A stretch of 64,000 nt of DNA. Origin: a bacterium. GTDB lineage: Bacteria > Vulcanimicrobiota > JABDET01. Made by a program: the position numbers and the translations under genes. Shown piece after piece: positions 17,747 to 24,835 of this stretch. The DNA is taken from NCBI GenBank assembly GCA_021817145.1, contig JAKAVV010000012.1, positions 1-64,000 of the forward strand, given 5' to 3'. Below the pieces are notes generated by a model. The model did not search any database and was not told the DNA's origin. It worked only from the letters and a program-made list of their open reading frames with translations. The first letter of the stretch is position 1. Each line of letters opens with the position of its first letter.

Positions 17747-18196
17747 ATGACAACAACGATTAATGGGGGTTTTCCACTTTATGTAAAAACAAGCACTCCA
17801 GTAGAGGGAAAAGAGAAAATACTCGTAAACCCTGGTGGCATAATTGTGGTTCCAAAGTATCCTGGAGTAGAAGCAGGTATATCTAAAATTGATGATGGAC
17901 TCGTTCCAGATCAAGGGGTAAGGTGGGAAGCCACTTTTCAGAGAGGGGATCAATCCTCTATTACCCTCAGTTCTCTGCCCGATGGTAAACTTAATCCAGA
18001 AAATTATTCCGAGCTGCCTCCTGGGAGCCCGAACCCTCTGCTTCCAACAAGAGATTACAATGGGGTTGCAGCTCAATTCTTTCAGATTCCTTGGGAACCT
18101 GGCGCTTCTCATTTAACCATGGTGGCGAAAGATGCAGCGGGAAAGATTCTTGGCAAAGAACAATTTAATGTGCTGGGTGTGGCGGATTTTTTTTAA
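17747..18196 (+). CDS. Hypothetical protein, beta-rich, no signal peptide
   Basis: A 149-residue protein with a strong AAAGGAGG ribosome site and no signal or membrane segment. The composition is typical of a secreted or structural beta-sandwich: 'KILVNPGGIIVVPKYPG', 'GVRWEATFQRGDQSSITLS', and a C-terminal half 'PWEPGASHLTMVAKDAAG' reminiscent of an Ig-like strand pattern. 'VNPGG' followed by I/M-I also occurs in the divergent lipoprotein, which may be chance. No family is recognised. A candidate terminator lies about 100 bp downstream. Confidence 0.6.
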   Translation: MTTTINGGFPLYVKTSTPVEGKEKILVNPGGIIVVPKYPGVEAGISKIDDGLVPDQGVRWEATFQRGDQSSITLSSLPDGKLNPENYSELPPGSPNPLLPTRDYNGVAAQFFQIPWEPGASHLTMVAKDAAGKILGKEQFNVLGVADFF

Positions 18197-18292
18197 GTAT
18201 GACTGTATGACAAGTGAGTGGTAACAAGGCTCTTTCTGAGCTGTGTTATGCTGAAAAATAAAAACAAAAGAACGTGATTGAATTTATTGTAG

Positions 18293-18322
18293 AGCAGGTT
18301 TTTAAGCCTGCTTTCTTTTTTT
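18293..18322 (+). terminator. Rho-independent terminator
   Basis: Stem AGCAGG/CCTGCT with an 8-nt loop, followed by TTTCTTTTTTT. It would end transcripts from the gene starting at 17747, and also sits just past the stop of the convergent dienelactone hydrolase gene. Confidence 0.65.
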
Positions 18323-18337
18323 ATTGGGGGAAAGTGG

Positions 18338-19051
18338 TTATCTCTGTAAATGAGTTTTTAAAAAAGCCAAGGACAATGCCCATGCTTGTTCTGCTGACGG
18401 CTTGTGATAACTGGCTCTTGCATCGCAGAAAAAACCATGATTGGCATTGGAAAACTCCACATTGACGAACTCTTTTTTTTCTGCTGTCAATGCGTCTGCG
18501 ACAGCTCTGTGCTGGGTTGGCGGAATATGCTGATCCAGTCCTCCCCAGAAAAAAAGAAGAGGGGAGTTCAGTTGAGGCGCTAGATCTAACAAGTCAGGGG
18601 CAATTCCACCTCCATAAAAAGAAATAGCTGCCTGTATTGGAACAGTGGAAGAAGCGATATAAGAAGCGCGTCCACCCATACAGAACCCAATGCACGCAAT
18701 CTTTTCTGCGTTTGTTTCTGGATCAGAGGAAAGATGAGAATAAACCGCTTGGATATCGGTTTTTAATCCTTCCAATGTGAGAGCTTGAACATGGGGCATT
18801 ACTTTTTCAAAATTTGTGTAATCCCCTTTAAATCCAGGAGCTGTTCGATGAAAAAGCTCAGGGGCGGCAGCAGTATATCCTTGTTCAGCGAATCGAACTG
18901 CCACACTTTGAATATGTTCATTCACCCCAAAGGCTTCCTGGAGAATCAGGATTCCTGGAAAATGCCCCTGGTTCCCCGATTTTGCGACAAATACCGACAT
19001 TTGTGTTCCATCTGAAAGATTAAGTTGGATCCATTTTGTTTTCACTTGCAC
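18338..19051 (-). CDS. Dienelactone hydrolase family protein
   Basis: A 237-residue cytoplasmic alpha/beta hydrolase of the DLH family. The expected triad is visible: Cys in 'GFCMGGRAS', Asp in 'WGGLDQHIP' and His in 'NANHGFFC'. The N-terminal 'ILILQEAFGVNEHIQSVAVRFAEQGY' is typical. The family hydrolyses dienelactones and related esters, but with no aromatic-degradation genes around it the physiological substrate is unknown. It overlaps the PrsW-like gene by 32 bp, so the two are transcribed together. Confidence 0.88.
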   Translation of the reverse strand: MQVKTKWIQLNLSDGTQMSVFVAKSGNQGHFPGILILQEAFGVNEHIQSVAVRFAEQGYTAAAPELFHRTAPGFKGDYTNFEKVMPHVQALTLEGLKTDIQAVYSHLSSDPETNAEKIACIGFCMGGRASYIASSTVPIQAAISFYGGGIAPDLLDLAPQLNSPLLFFWGGLDQHIPPTQHRAVADALTAEKKEFVNVEFSNANHGFFCDARASYHKPSAEQAWALSLAFLKTHLQR

Positions 19052-19904
19052 GGCTCAAACCTCCAATTTGTGATTTAAATAAATGCAGAGCTTTTTCTTT
19101 AAAAGGTGAAACTTCTTCTGCCCAGCGGACTTTTTTTCTTGCCCAAAAATACATTCCAATAAGAAAAACAAAATCTAGAAGAACACCGAAATACTGCTCA
19201 TTAAATTTGGACATAAAAAAGAAGATTGAAAAATCCCAAAGTCCATGAGCTAAAGCCCCTGCTCCAAACCAGAGAGGAAATTCTTTTCTGGCTTCAGGAT
19301 TAGATACTCCTTTCCCTAAACCATACCCCCAAAAACAAGAGAATAAAAGATGGGCAGGTACTGCCAGAAAAGCTCGCGCAATAATCCCCTTTATCCCATA
19401 AATAAAGAGATCTCCGATTGTTTCTAGAGTCGCAAAGCCAAGGGCAGCTGCAGAAGCATAAACAATCCCATCCATGGGTTCATTAAAATCAGGAGAATCG
19501 TAAATAGAAGCTGCTTTCTGATAGACAAGATGTCCAAATAGTTTTCTATATTGAGTGGAGGGTGAAGATTGAGGAGTAAGAACTTTTACCACAGCATAGT
19601 ATTTTGCGAACTCTTCAACAGGACCCACTACAATAAAACAAAAGAAAGCTAAAACAGGCCATGGAAGCTGCGCCAATAAAGGGTTTGAGATTGTGTGATT
19701 GAGATGATGTCCTGGGAATAGAATTAAATTTAGAATTACTTGTTCTACCCAGGCGGCCCCAAAAGCAAAAAAAATCCCATAAAGGAAAGTTTTCAAAACC
19801 AGTTTTTTAGGTTCTGGTTCATAAACATCTAAATGATAAACATACCAGAGATAAAAAGCTCCAGGAGCGATTCCAACTAAGATAATAATGGGAGCAATCG
19901 ACAT
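19020..19904 (-). CDS. PrsW-family intramembrane metalloprotease
   Basis: A 294-residue polytopic membrane protein with the PrsW pattern. It has the N-terminal 'YHLDVYEPEPKKLVLKTF', the metal motif EExxK in 'VGPVEEFAKYYAV', then 'FNEPMDGIVYASAAALGFA', 'PAHLLFSCFWGYGLG' and 'GALAHGLWDF'. In Bacillus, PrsW starts regulated cleavage of an anti-sigma factor. No such partner is seen here, so the substrate is open. I placed the start at ATG 19904 ('MSIAPIIIL'). An in-frame ATG ten codons earlier cannot be excluded. Confidence 0.83.
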   Translation of the reverse strand: MSIAPIIILVGIAPGAFYLWYVYHLDVYEPEPKKLVLKTFLYGIFFAFGAAWVEQVILNLILFPGHHLNHTISNPLLAQLPWPVLAFFCFIVVGPVEEFAKYYAVVKVLTPQSSPSTQYRKLFGHLVYQKAASIYDSPDFNEPMDGIVYASAAALGFATLETIGDLFIYGIKGIIARAFLAVPAHLLFSCFWGYGLGKGVSNPEARKEFPLWFGAGALAHGLWDFSIFFFMSKFNEQYFGVLLDFVFLIGMYFWARKKVRWAEEVSPFKEKALHLFKSQIGGLSRASENKMDPT

Positions 19905-19959
19905 TAATCCATCATCCCTTGCGCCGTATCCCATTTGGCGCTTTCACTCATGGCAGGTT

Positions 19960-21396
19960 TCATATCTGATGGACAACCAGGAGTTTCCCTTCTGTCATTT
20001 CTTGGATTGTGTATTTTACCCCTTCTCTTCCCAGCCCTGAATTTTTAATCCCTCCATAAGGCATAGGGTCCATTCTCCAGGTAGGAACTTCATTGATTAA
20101 AACCCCTCCAACTTCAAGGGATTCATAAGCCTGCAGAATCTGGTTTAAGTTTTGAGTAAAAACACCGGCTTGAAGACCAAAATCCGAATGATTTGCCATT
20201 TTCAGGGCATCTCCGAATTCTTCATACGGTGTTATGATGACAACAGGAGCAAATATTTCTTGACAGCTTACTTTCATTTCATGGGTGACATGGGTTATTA
20301 CAGTGGGTTCCAGGAAGTTCCCCTTTCTCTTTCCCCCGGTTAAAATTTCTGCTCCTTGATGAACCGCTTCTTGAATCCATGACTCTGCCCTAAGAGCCTC
20401 TTTTTCAGAGATCATTGGACCAAGATCTACAGCTTCATCCAGGGGGTTTCCTGTTTTCAATTTTTTGATTTCAGAGAGAAAAAGAGAGGTAAATTTTTCT
20501 TGTATCGTTTTTTGAACAAAAATCCTTTGGACTGAAATACAGGATTGACCAGCATACGAAAACCCACCTGCCACACATCGTTTTACCATCCATTCTAAAG
20601 GAGCATCAGGAGTCAAAATGACTGCTGCATTCCCTCCTAATTCCAGAATTACTTTCTTTTTTCCTGAAAGGTTTTTCAATTTCCATCCAACAGAAGGGCT
20701 GCCTGTAAAACTGAGGAGTTTAAATCTCTCATCTTGAACTAACTTTTCCCCTGAAGAACTGGCGCAGGGAAGAACATTTACCGCTTTTTCGGGGTACCCT
20801 GATTCTAAAATGACGGACGCCAATTTTAAAGAAGTTAGGGGGGTTTTAGAAGCAGGTTTTAAAACAAAACTTGACCCGACAGCAAGAGCAGGGGCAAGTT
20901 TGTGAGCCACCAAATTCAATGGAAAATTAAAAGGGGTAATCGCGAGTATAGGACCGATTGGGAAGGGACGATAAATGCCATAATAATTTTCTGCCGATGA
21001 AGAAAGATTTAAATCGAGAAATTCTCCGCCGATTCTTTTTGCTTCTTCTGCCGCTGTTTCAAAGGTTAAGATCCCTCTCTGTACTTCTCTCCTTGCGTCT
21101 TTGATCGGTTTTCCAGATTCAAGGGACATGAGTTTTGCAAAGGATTCCGCTTCTTTTTCCAGTTTACTGCGTATCTTTAACAAAATTTCGGAGCGGCGGT
21201 AAGCTGGAAGTTTTCGAGTCTCTTGAAACCCTTGAAAAGATGCTTCAACAGCCTCTTCTAAATCTCGTTCTGTCGCCAAAAAAGTCTCTCCAATGACCTC
21301 CTCATTGTACGGATTTTTGACCTCCAGAATTTCTTTGGATTCATGCTCTTTTCCAGCCAAGAAAAATTTTGATTGAGTAAAAGTTAAAGAAGTCAT
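19960..21396 (-). CDS. NAD(P)-dependent aldehyde dehydrogenase
   Basis: A 478-residue aldehyde dehydrogenase superfamily enzyme that oxidises an aldehyde to its acid. Catalytic Cys lies in 'YAGQSCISVQRIF' and the general base Glu in 'VILELGGNAAVIL'. Cofactor contacts include 'TPFNFPLNLVAHKLAPAL' and 'SFTGSPSVGWKLK'. A strong GGGGGAA site precedes the ATG. By overall feel it resembles the lactaldehyde/GapN-like branch, but the substrate cannot be assigned. It stands alone, upstream of the PrsW-like gene by 55 bp. Confidence 0.9.
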   Translation of the reverse strand: MTSLTFTQSKFFLAGKEHESKEILEVKNPYNEEVIGETFLATERDLEEAVEASFQGFQETRKLPAYRRSEILLKIRSKLEKEAESFAKLMSLESGKPIKDARREVQRGILTFETAAEEAKRIGGEFLDLNLSSSAENYYGIYRPFPIGPILAITPFNFPLNLVAHKLAPALAVGSSFVLKPASKTPLTSLKLASVILESGYPEKAVNVLPCASSSGEKLVQDERFKLLSFTGSPSVGWKLKNLSGKKKVILELGGNAAVILTPDAPLEWMVKRCVAGGFSYAGQSCISVQRIFVQKTIQEKFTSLFLSEIKKLKTGNPLDEAVDLGPMISEKEALRAESWIQEAVHQGAEILTGGKRKGNFLEPTVITHVTHEMKVSCQEIFAPVVIITPYEEFGDALKMANHSDFGLQAGVFTQNLNQILQAYESLEVGGVLINEVPTWRMDPMPYGGIKNSGLGREGVKYTIQEMTEGKLLVVHQI

Positions 21397-21532
21397 TATT
21401 TCCCCCTTCTATCTTGTTGAAGCATTCGATACTGTGACTGTCATTACCCTTTAAAAGTTGGCGCCAGAAAAGATTTTCGAAAGATTGATGTGGTTTAAAA
21501 CATGAGCATAAAATAATTCAATGAGAATAAAT

Positions 21533-21916
21533 CTACTTTTTGAGCCATAGAGACAGCATAGTTGTCAGCCAACTTGAAAAAATGAACCCAAGAATCCATC
21601 TCAGCCATGTGTCCATACGGGAATGCAAGATATCAATTCGGGTGTTCAATGCCCTCATCTCCATCTGGGTTTCTTTCTTGCTTTCCTGAATCTCCTTTTT
21701 CGTTTCTGAAACTTCTTGGTGAAGGGTTTGAATTGTCTGTTGGGTTTCTTTTTTGCTGTCCTGGATTTCTTGGTGAAGGGTTTGAATTGCCTGTTGGGTC
21801 TGATGCCTGCCTTCCCTGATCTCCAATTTAATCTCTTCGAGTCCTTTTACCACGATATCCATGATTATCTCCAGTTTGCCAACCCTTTCCTCAAGATTTT
21901 TCTCTGTTATTGACAT
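21533..21916 (-). CDS. Coiled-coil protein with C-terminal membrane anchor
   Basis: A 127-residue protein with long heptad-like helices, including two near-identical 18-residue units ('TQQAIQTLHQEIQDSKKE' and 'TQQTIQTLHQEVSETKKE'). It ends in a hydrophobic anchor 'WILGFIFSSWLTTMLSLWL' followed by KK. The start 'MSITEKNLEERVGKLE' has AAAGGAG at 8 nt. It looks tail-anchored, with the coiled coil facing the cytoplasm. The C-terminal 'RALNTRIDILHSRMD' matches the coiled-coil gene ending at 12490. Function is unknown. Confidence 0.65.
   Translation of the reverse strand: MSITEKNLEERVGKLEIIMDIVVKGLEEIKLEIREGRHQTQQAIQTLHQEIQDSKKETQQTIQTLHQEVSETKKEIQESKKETQMEMRALNTRIDILHSRMDTWLRWILGFIFSSWLTTMLSLWLKK
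21713..21799 (-). repeat. Direct repeat, 33 bp at 54-bp spacing
   Basis: Copies at 21713-21745 and 21767-21799 differ at one base. They encode the repeated coiled-coil units and keep the reading frame (54 bp is 18 codons). Confidence 0.85.
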
Positions 21917-22262
21917 TGTCCATTCTCCTTTCAGGATAACACATTTTGGATTTAAAATCAATCCAAACTCTAGTCTAACATACTTCTGTCAAAAATCTGT
22001 CAAAAAAAGTTAAAAAATACGAAGTCAAAGGGAAGCCGACACTGCATTGATACAGTGTTTTAGTGGGATTGCGAAAATTTTTTTTAGAACCGTCAGCCCT
22101 CCCCTCTTATCAGGGCGCCCCTGGGGATAAGTGGAAGACAGTGGCAGGGAGAATGCAAGTTGGATTGATAGGGTAGGATTATTTTTACTTCTTTCATGGG
22201 GAAACTCGCAGTAGATTTTTCGATTGCAAGATTTATGATGCCAGAAAAGAATAATTAGATCG
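21917..22262. other. Intergenic region with a strong hairpin
   Basis: No gene is evident in these 346 bases, which lie between two divergently oriented genes. A compact inverted repeat sits at 22106-22131: CTTAT then CAGGG, loop CGC, CCCTG, a GGG bulge, and ATAAG. There is no T-tract on either side, so it is not a standard terminator. It could be an operator, part of a leader for the Crp-like gene, or a small RNA element. Confidence 0.35.
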
Positions 22263-22883
22263 GTGAAAATTTCACAATGTTGGTTTGAAATTTTAAATTC
22301 CCGCGGTTTTAAAAAAGACTTAAAACCCGGTGTATTTTTGTGGCAGGAAGGGGATCCGAGTTCAGAGGTAGTTCTCCTTTTAGAAGGTTCTCTGGAAGTA
22401 GTCAAACAGAATCCGGATGGGAGAGAGATTGTTTTAAGATCCACAGGACCTGGAAATATTTTAGGGGAAATGGCTGCTTTAGAGGGGAAGCCTCATTCAG
22501 CTTCTGTGCGCGCTAGAACGCTCTGCAGGATTTTAACGGTTTCAAAAGAGAGGTTCTGTTCTTTTGTCAGAGAAGAGCCATCTGTTTTCGAAGCTTTGTT
22601 CACCCAAGAGGCTGAAAGAGTGAGAAACTTAACCCAGCAGGTCCATGAGTTAGGGATTGATCCCATTCTAAAACGGGTGGCAAAAAAAATTTTAGAGGAA
22701 TCTCTTGAACAGAAAAGAGCGGATCTTCGAATGACTCATCAAGAGTTGGCGGATCGAATCGGAGGCACACGAGAAAGCGTGACAAAGTCTCTGGGAGTTT
22801 TTGCTCGCCAAGGATGGATCCGTCTTTCTCGAGGGGAAATCTTTATTTTAAAAGAGGAAGAACTGCGAAATCTTTTAAGGTAA
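22263..22883 (+). CDS. Crp/Fnr-family transcription regulator
   Basis: A 206-residue regulator. The N-terminal cNMP-like beta-roll contains 'LWQEGDPSSEVVLLLEGSLEV' (read in parts) and 'GNILGEMAALEGKPHSASVRA', where the family's R-x-S/A is replaced around HSAS. The C-terminal winged helix has 'MTHQELADRIGGTRESVTKSL', typical of Crp recognition helices. No Cys cluster for an Fnr iron-sulfur centre is seen. A 13-bp palindrome GTGAAAATTTCAC covers the GTG start and could be an autoregulatory site. The 3' end overlaps the convergent ThiF-like gene by 41 bp. Confidence 0.85.
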   Translation: MKISQCWFEILNSRGFKKDLKPGVFLWQEGDPSSEVVLLLEGSLEVVKQNPDGREIVLRSTGPGNILGEMAALEGKPHSASVRARTLCRILTVSKERFCSFVREEPSVFEALFTQEAERVRNLTQQVHELGIDPILKRVAKKILEESLEQKRADLRMTHQELADRIGGTRESVTKSLGVFARQGWIRLSRGEIFILKEEELRNLLR

Positions 22884-23439
22884 TCGTCCTGTTTTCTTTT
22901 TCCCCCTGCTGAAAATACCGTTTTATAATCTCAGTGGAGACAGCTGCTGCAAAAAGGGCAAGGGATCGAGAAAAGGTTTGTTCACAGGGGTCTTCTTCCA
23001 GATCCGGGGGAACAGAATAGAATTCATTCCAGATGACCTCTCCATATTGATAAGGGCTTATCCCAAGATGAAGACAAGGAATATTCAGTTTTTCACAGAG
23101 CGATTTAACCGCTTTTCTTGCAGCATGACGATCAAAAGCATCAATTACCAGATCCGCTGATTGAATCCATTTTTCACCATTTCCTTCTGTTAAAGTCTGA
23201 TGGACTCCAGCTGCTTCTGTTCCAGATGCCTGGAATAAGTTTCGAGAAAGGGCTTTCACTTTTGGCTGTCCCACATCAAAACGAAAATATGGCTGATTAA
23301 CAAGATTTTTTTCTTCAACAATATCTTGATCGATCACAATGAGTTTTTTAAACCCTGTTCTTCCCAGGTTCTCAGCCAGATTCCCTCCCAGGGTTCCTGC
23401 TCCACAGATTAAAATTTTTTTCTCAAATAGATTATTCAT
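22843..23439 (-). CDS. ThiF/E1-like adenylating enzyme (candidate conjugation system)
   Basis: A 198-residue minimal E1-like protein of the ThiF/MoeB superfamily, which adenylates the C-terminus of beta-grasp proteins. The nucleotide loop is 'ILICGAGTLGGNLAENLG', followed by 'VIDQDIVEEKNLVNQPYF', 'VGQPKVKAL' and 'VIDAFD'. The usual N-L-x-R-Q is N-L-V-N-Q here, so the arginine is missing at that point. C122 and C152 ('EEDPCEQ') are candidate thioester cysteines. There is no zinc Cys pair. It is the last gene of a minus-strand operon and overlaps the 467-residue gene by 8 bp. Together with a small Gly-ending protein upstream, it is likely an E1 for a ubiquitin-like partner. Confidence 0.82.
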   Translation of the reverse strand: MNNLFEKKILICGAGTLGGNLAENLGRTGFKKLIVIDQDIVEEKNLVNQPYFRFDVGQPKVKALSRNLFQASGTEAAGVHQTLTEGNGEKWIQSADLVIDAFDRHAARKAVKSLCEKLNIPCLHLGISPYQYGEVIWNEFYSVPPDLEEDPCEQTFSRSLALFAAAVSTEIIKRYFQQGEKENRTITLKDFAVLPLLK

Positions 23440-24835
23440 GGATGAAATGAGAAAGCTCTTTTAAGATCTCCAATTGATCCCCCAGTTTTTTTAAGGAATC
23501 TCGAAGCGATGAGAAAAGATCAGGAGAGGTGAGCCTTGGAAATATTTTTAATTGAATGACTTGCGCTAAAAGCATTCCCAGCATGGCTGCAATTTCAACC
23601 ATTTCGTTCTCGATTCGGGTTTTTACTTCTTCCAATTTTTTCCTCGTATTCTTTTCTTGTTCTTGAAGCGTTTTAAGAAATGGATCATTTTCTGAAAGAT
23701 TTGGTTTTAGGTTTCCTTGACTTAAAAGGCGGTTCACTTTGACCCAAATTCTGCTCAATTCGGCATACTTGAAAGGGATCTCTTTCAAATCTGTTTTGAT
23801 CTCTTTAAAATATTGTATTAGATCTTTTGGAGACGATTTAAGTTCCTGTCTTAAAGAAGCGACTAATCCACAGATCTGAGAATAAAGAGGGGGTGGAGCA
23901 TTCCCTGAGACAGAATGGTCAGAGGAATGGCTGGGCTCAAAGTAAGGGGGAGAGGCTGTGACGCGGTTAGACTCTGAGGACGTAGAAGATACAGGGGAAG
24001 AATTAGATGAGAGATTGGGGGGCGATTGGAAAGAGGTTCGCGGAGAGTTTTTTTGGGATACAAGGGAAACCAGAGAAGTAAAATCTTGTTTTTTCTCTTC
24101 CCCTTTTAAACAGATCCCTGCAGAAATCAGATTTAACCGAGGATCAATAACAGATACAACAGTTTCTCCTTGAGTTGTCTTCCATTTGACCCGATAACCA
24201 TTCTGCGTCTGAGTTAATTCCTGCAGTTCCCCTCCGCCAATTCTCAAGGCTTCAAGAATCTTTTTTTCTGAGGGTGAAAATAGATTATTTCGATTTAAAG
24301 AATAAGCTAAACGATAAACTTCTTTTTCTTTTAAGGTAAGACCAGAGATCCATAGATCTTCAGGGGAGGTTAGATTTTCAAGTTTTTCTCGCAAAATTTT
24401 TCTTTTTTTCCAATCTCCTCTTTGATTCATGGATAGATAATAGAAAACCCCCTTGTCTTCTATGGCAGTAACAGAATCAAAAAGGGATACCCCTTGGGCA
24501 AGATAAATCGGAGCGGTTAAATTTTCATGAAAATGATATCCCCACCAAACCCCTTTTGGATCCTTATGAATCAGGAGAAAGTCATAGGTTTTGAAGCCTT
24601 TGGCATACTCTTCTTTTTCCCATTCTTCCGCTTCTCTGACAAATTGAGCTTTTCGAGAGGGGAGAAGCTCAAAAACTCCCCATCCTGAAAACTGTGTTTC
24701 AAAAGTGGATTCCCAAACCAAATCTCCAACTGTTATTCGAACTTTCCCACCTGGGAGAACAGGGGCTGTGACATGCAGCCCTGCTGCTTTTTTCTCTTGA
24801 TCTAAGAATTTTTCAAGAATTTCACAGTATTTCAT
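23432..24835 (-). CDS. Uncharacterised protein of the Ro60/E1-like operon
   Basis: A 467-residue protein with no family I can name. Residues 1-250 look like a compact alpha/beta region containing 'FSGWGVFELLPSRKAQFVRE', 'GVWWGYHFHENLTAPIYLAQ' and a beta-rich end 'RVKWKTTQGETVVSVIDPRL' then 'SAGICLKGEE'. Residues 262-320 are Ser/Pro-rich and probably disordered. Residues 320-467 are helical. I recall similar N-terminal patterns in planctomycete-type hypothetical proteins but cannot confirm it. It overlaps the Ro60-like gene by 14 bp and the ThiF-like gene by 8 bp, so it should act with them. An E2-like or adaptor role is possible but unproven. Confidence 0.7.
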   Translation of the reverse strand: MKYCEILEKFLDQEKKAAGLHVTAPVLPGGKVRITVGDLVWESTFETQFSGWGVFELLPSRKAQFVREAEEWEKEEYAKGFKTYDFLLIHKDPKGVWWGYHFHENLTAPIYLAQGVSLFDSVTAIEDKGVFYYLSMNQRGDWKKRKILREKLENLTSPEDLWISGLTLKEKEVYRLAYSLNRNNLFSPSEKKILEALRIGGGELQELTQTQNGYRVKWKTTQGETVVSVIDPRLNLISAGICLKGEEKKQDFTSLVSLVSQKNSPRTSFQSPPNLSSNSSPVSSTSSESNRVTASPPYFEPSHSSDHSVSGNAPPPLYSQICGLVASLRQELKSSPKDLIQYFKEIKTDLKEIPFKYAELSRIWVKVNRLLSQGNLKPNLSENDPFLKTLQEQEKNTRKKLEEVKTRIENEMVEIAAMLGMLLAQVIQLKIFPRLTSPDLFSSLRDSLKKLGDQLEILKELSHFIHE

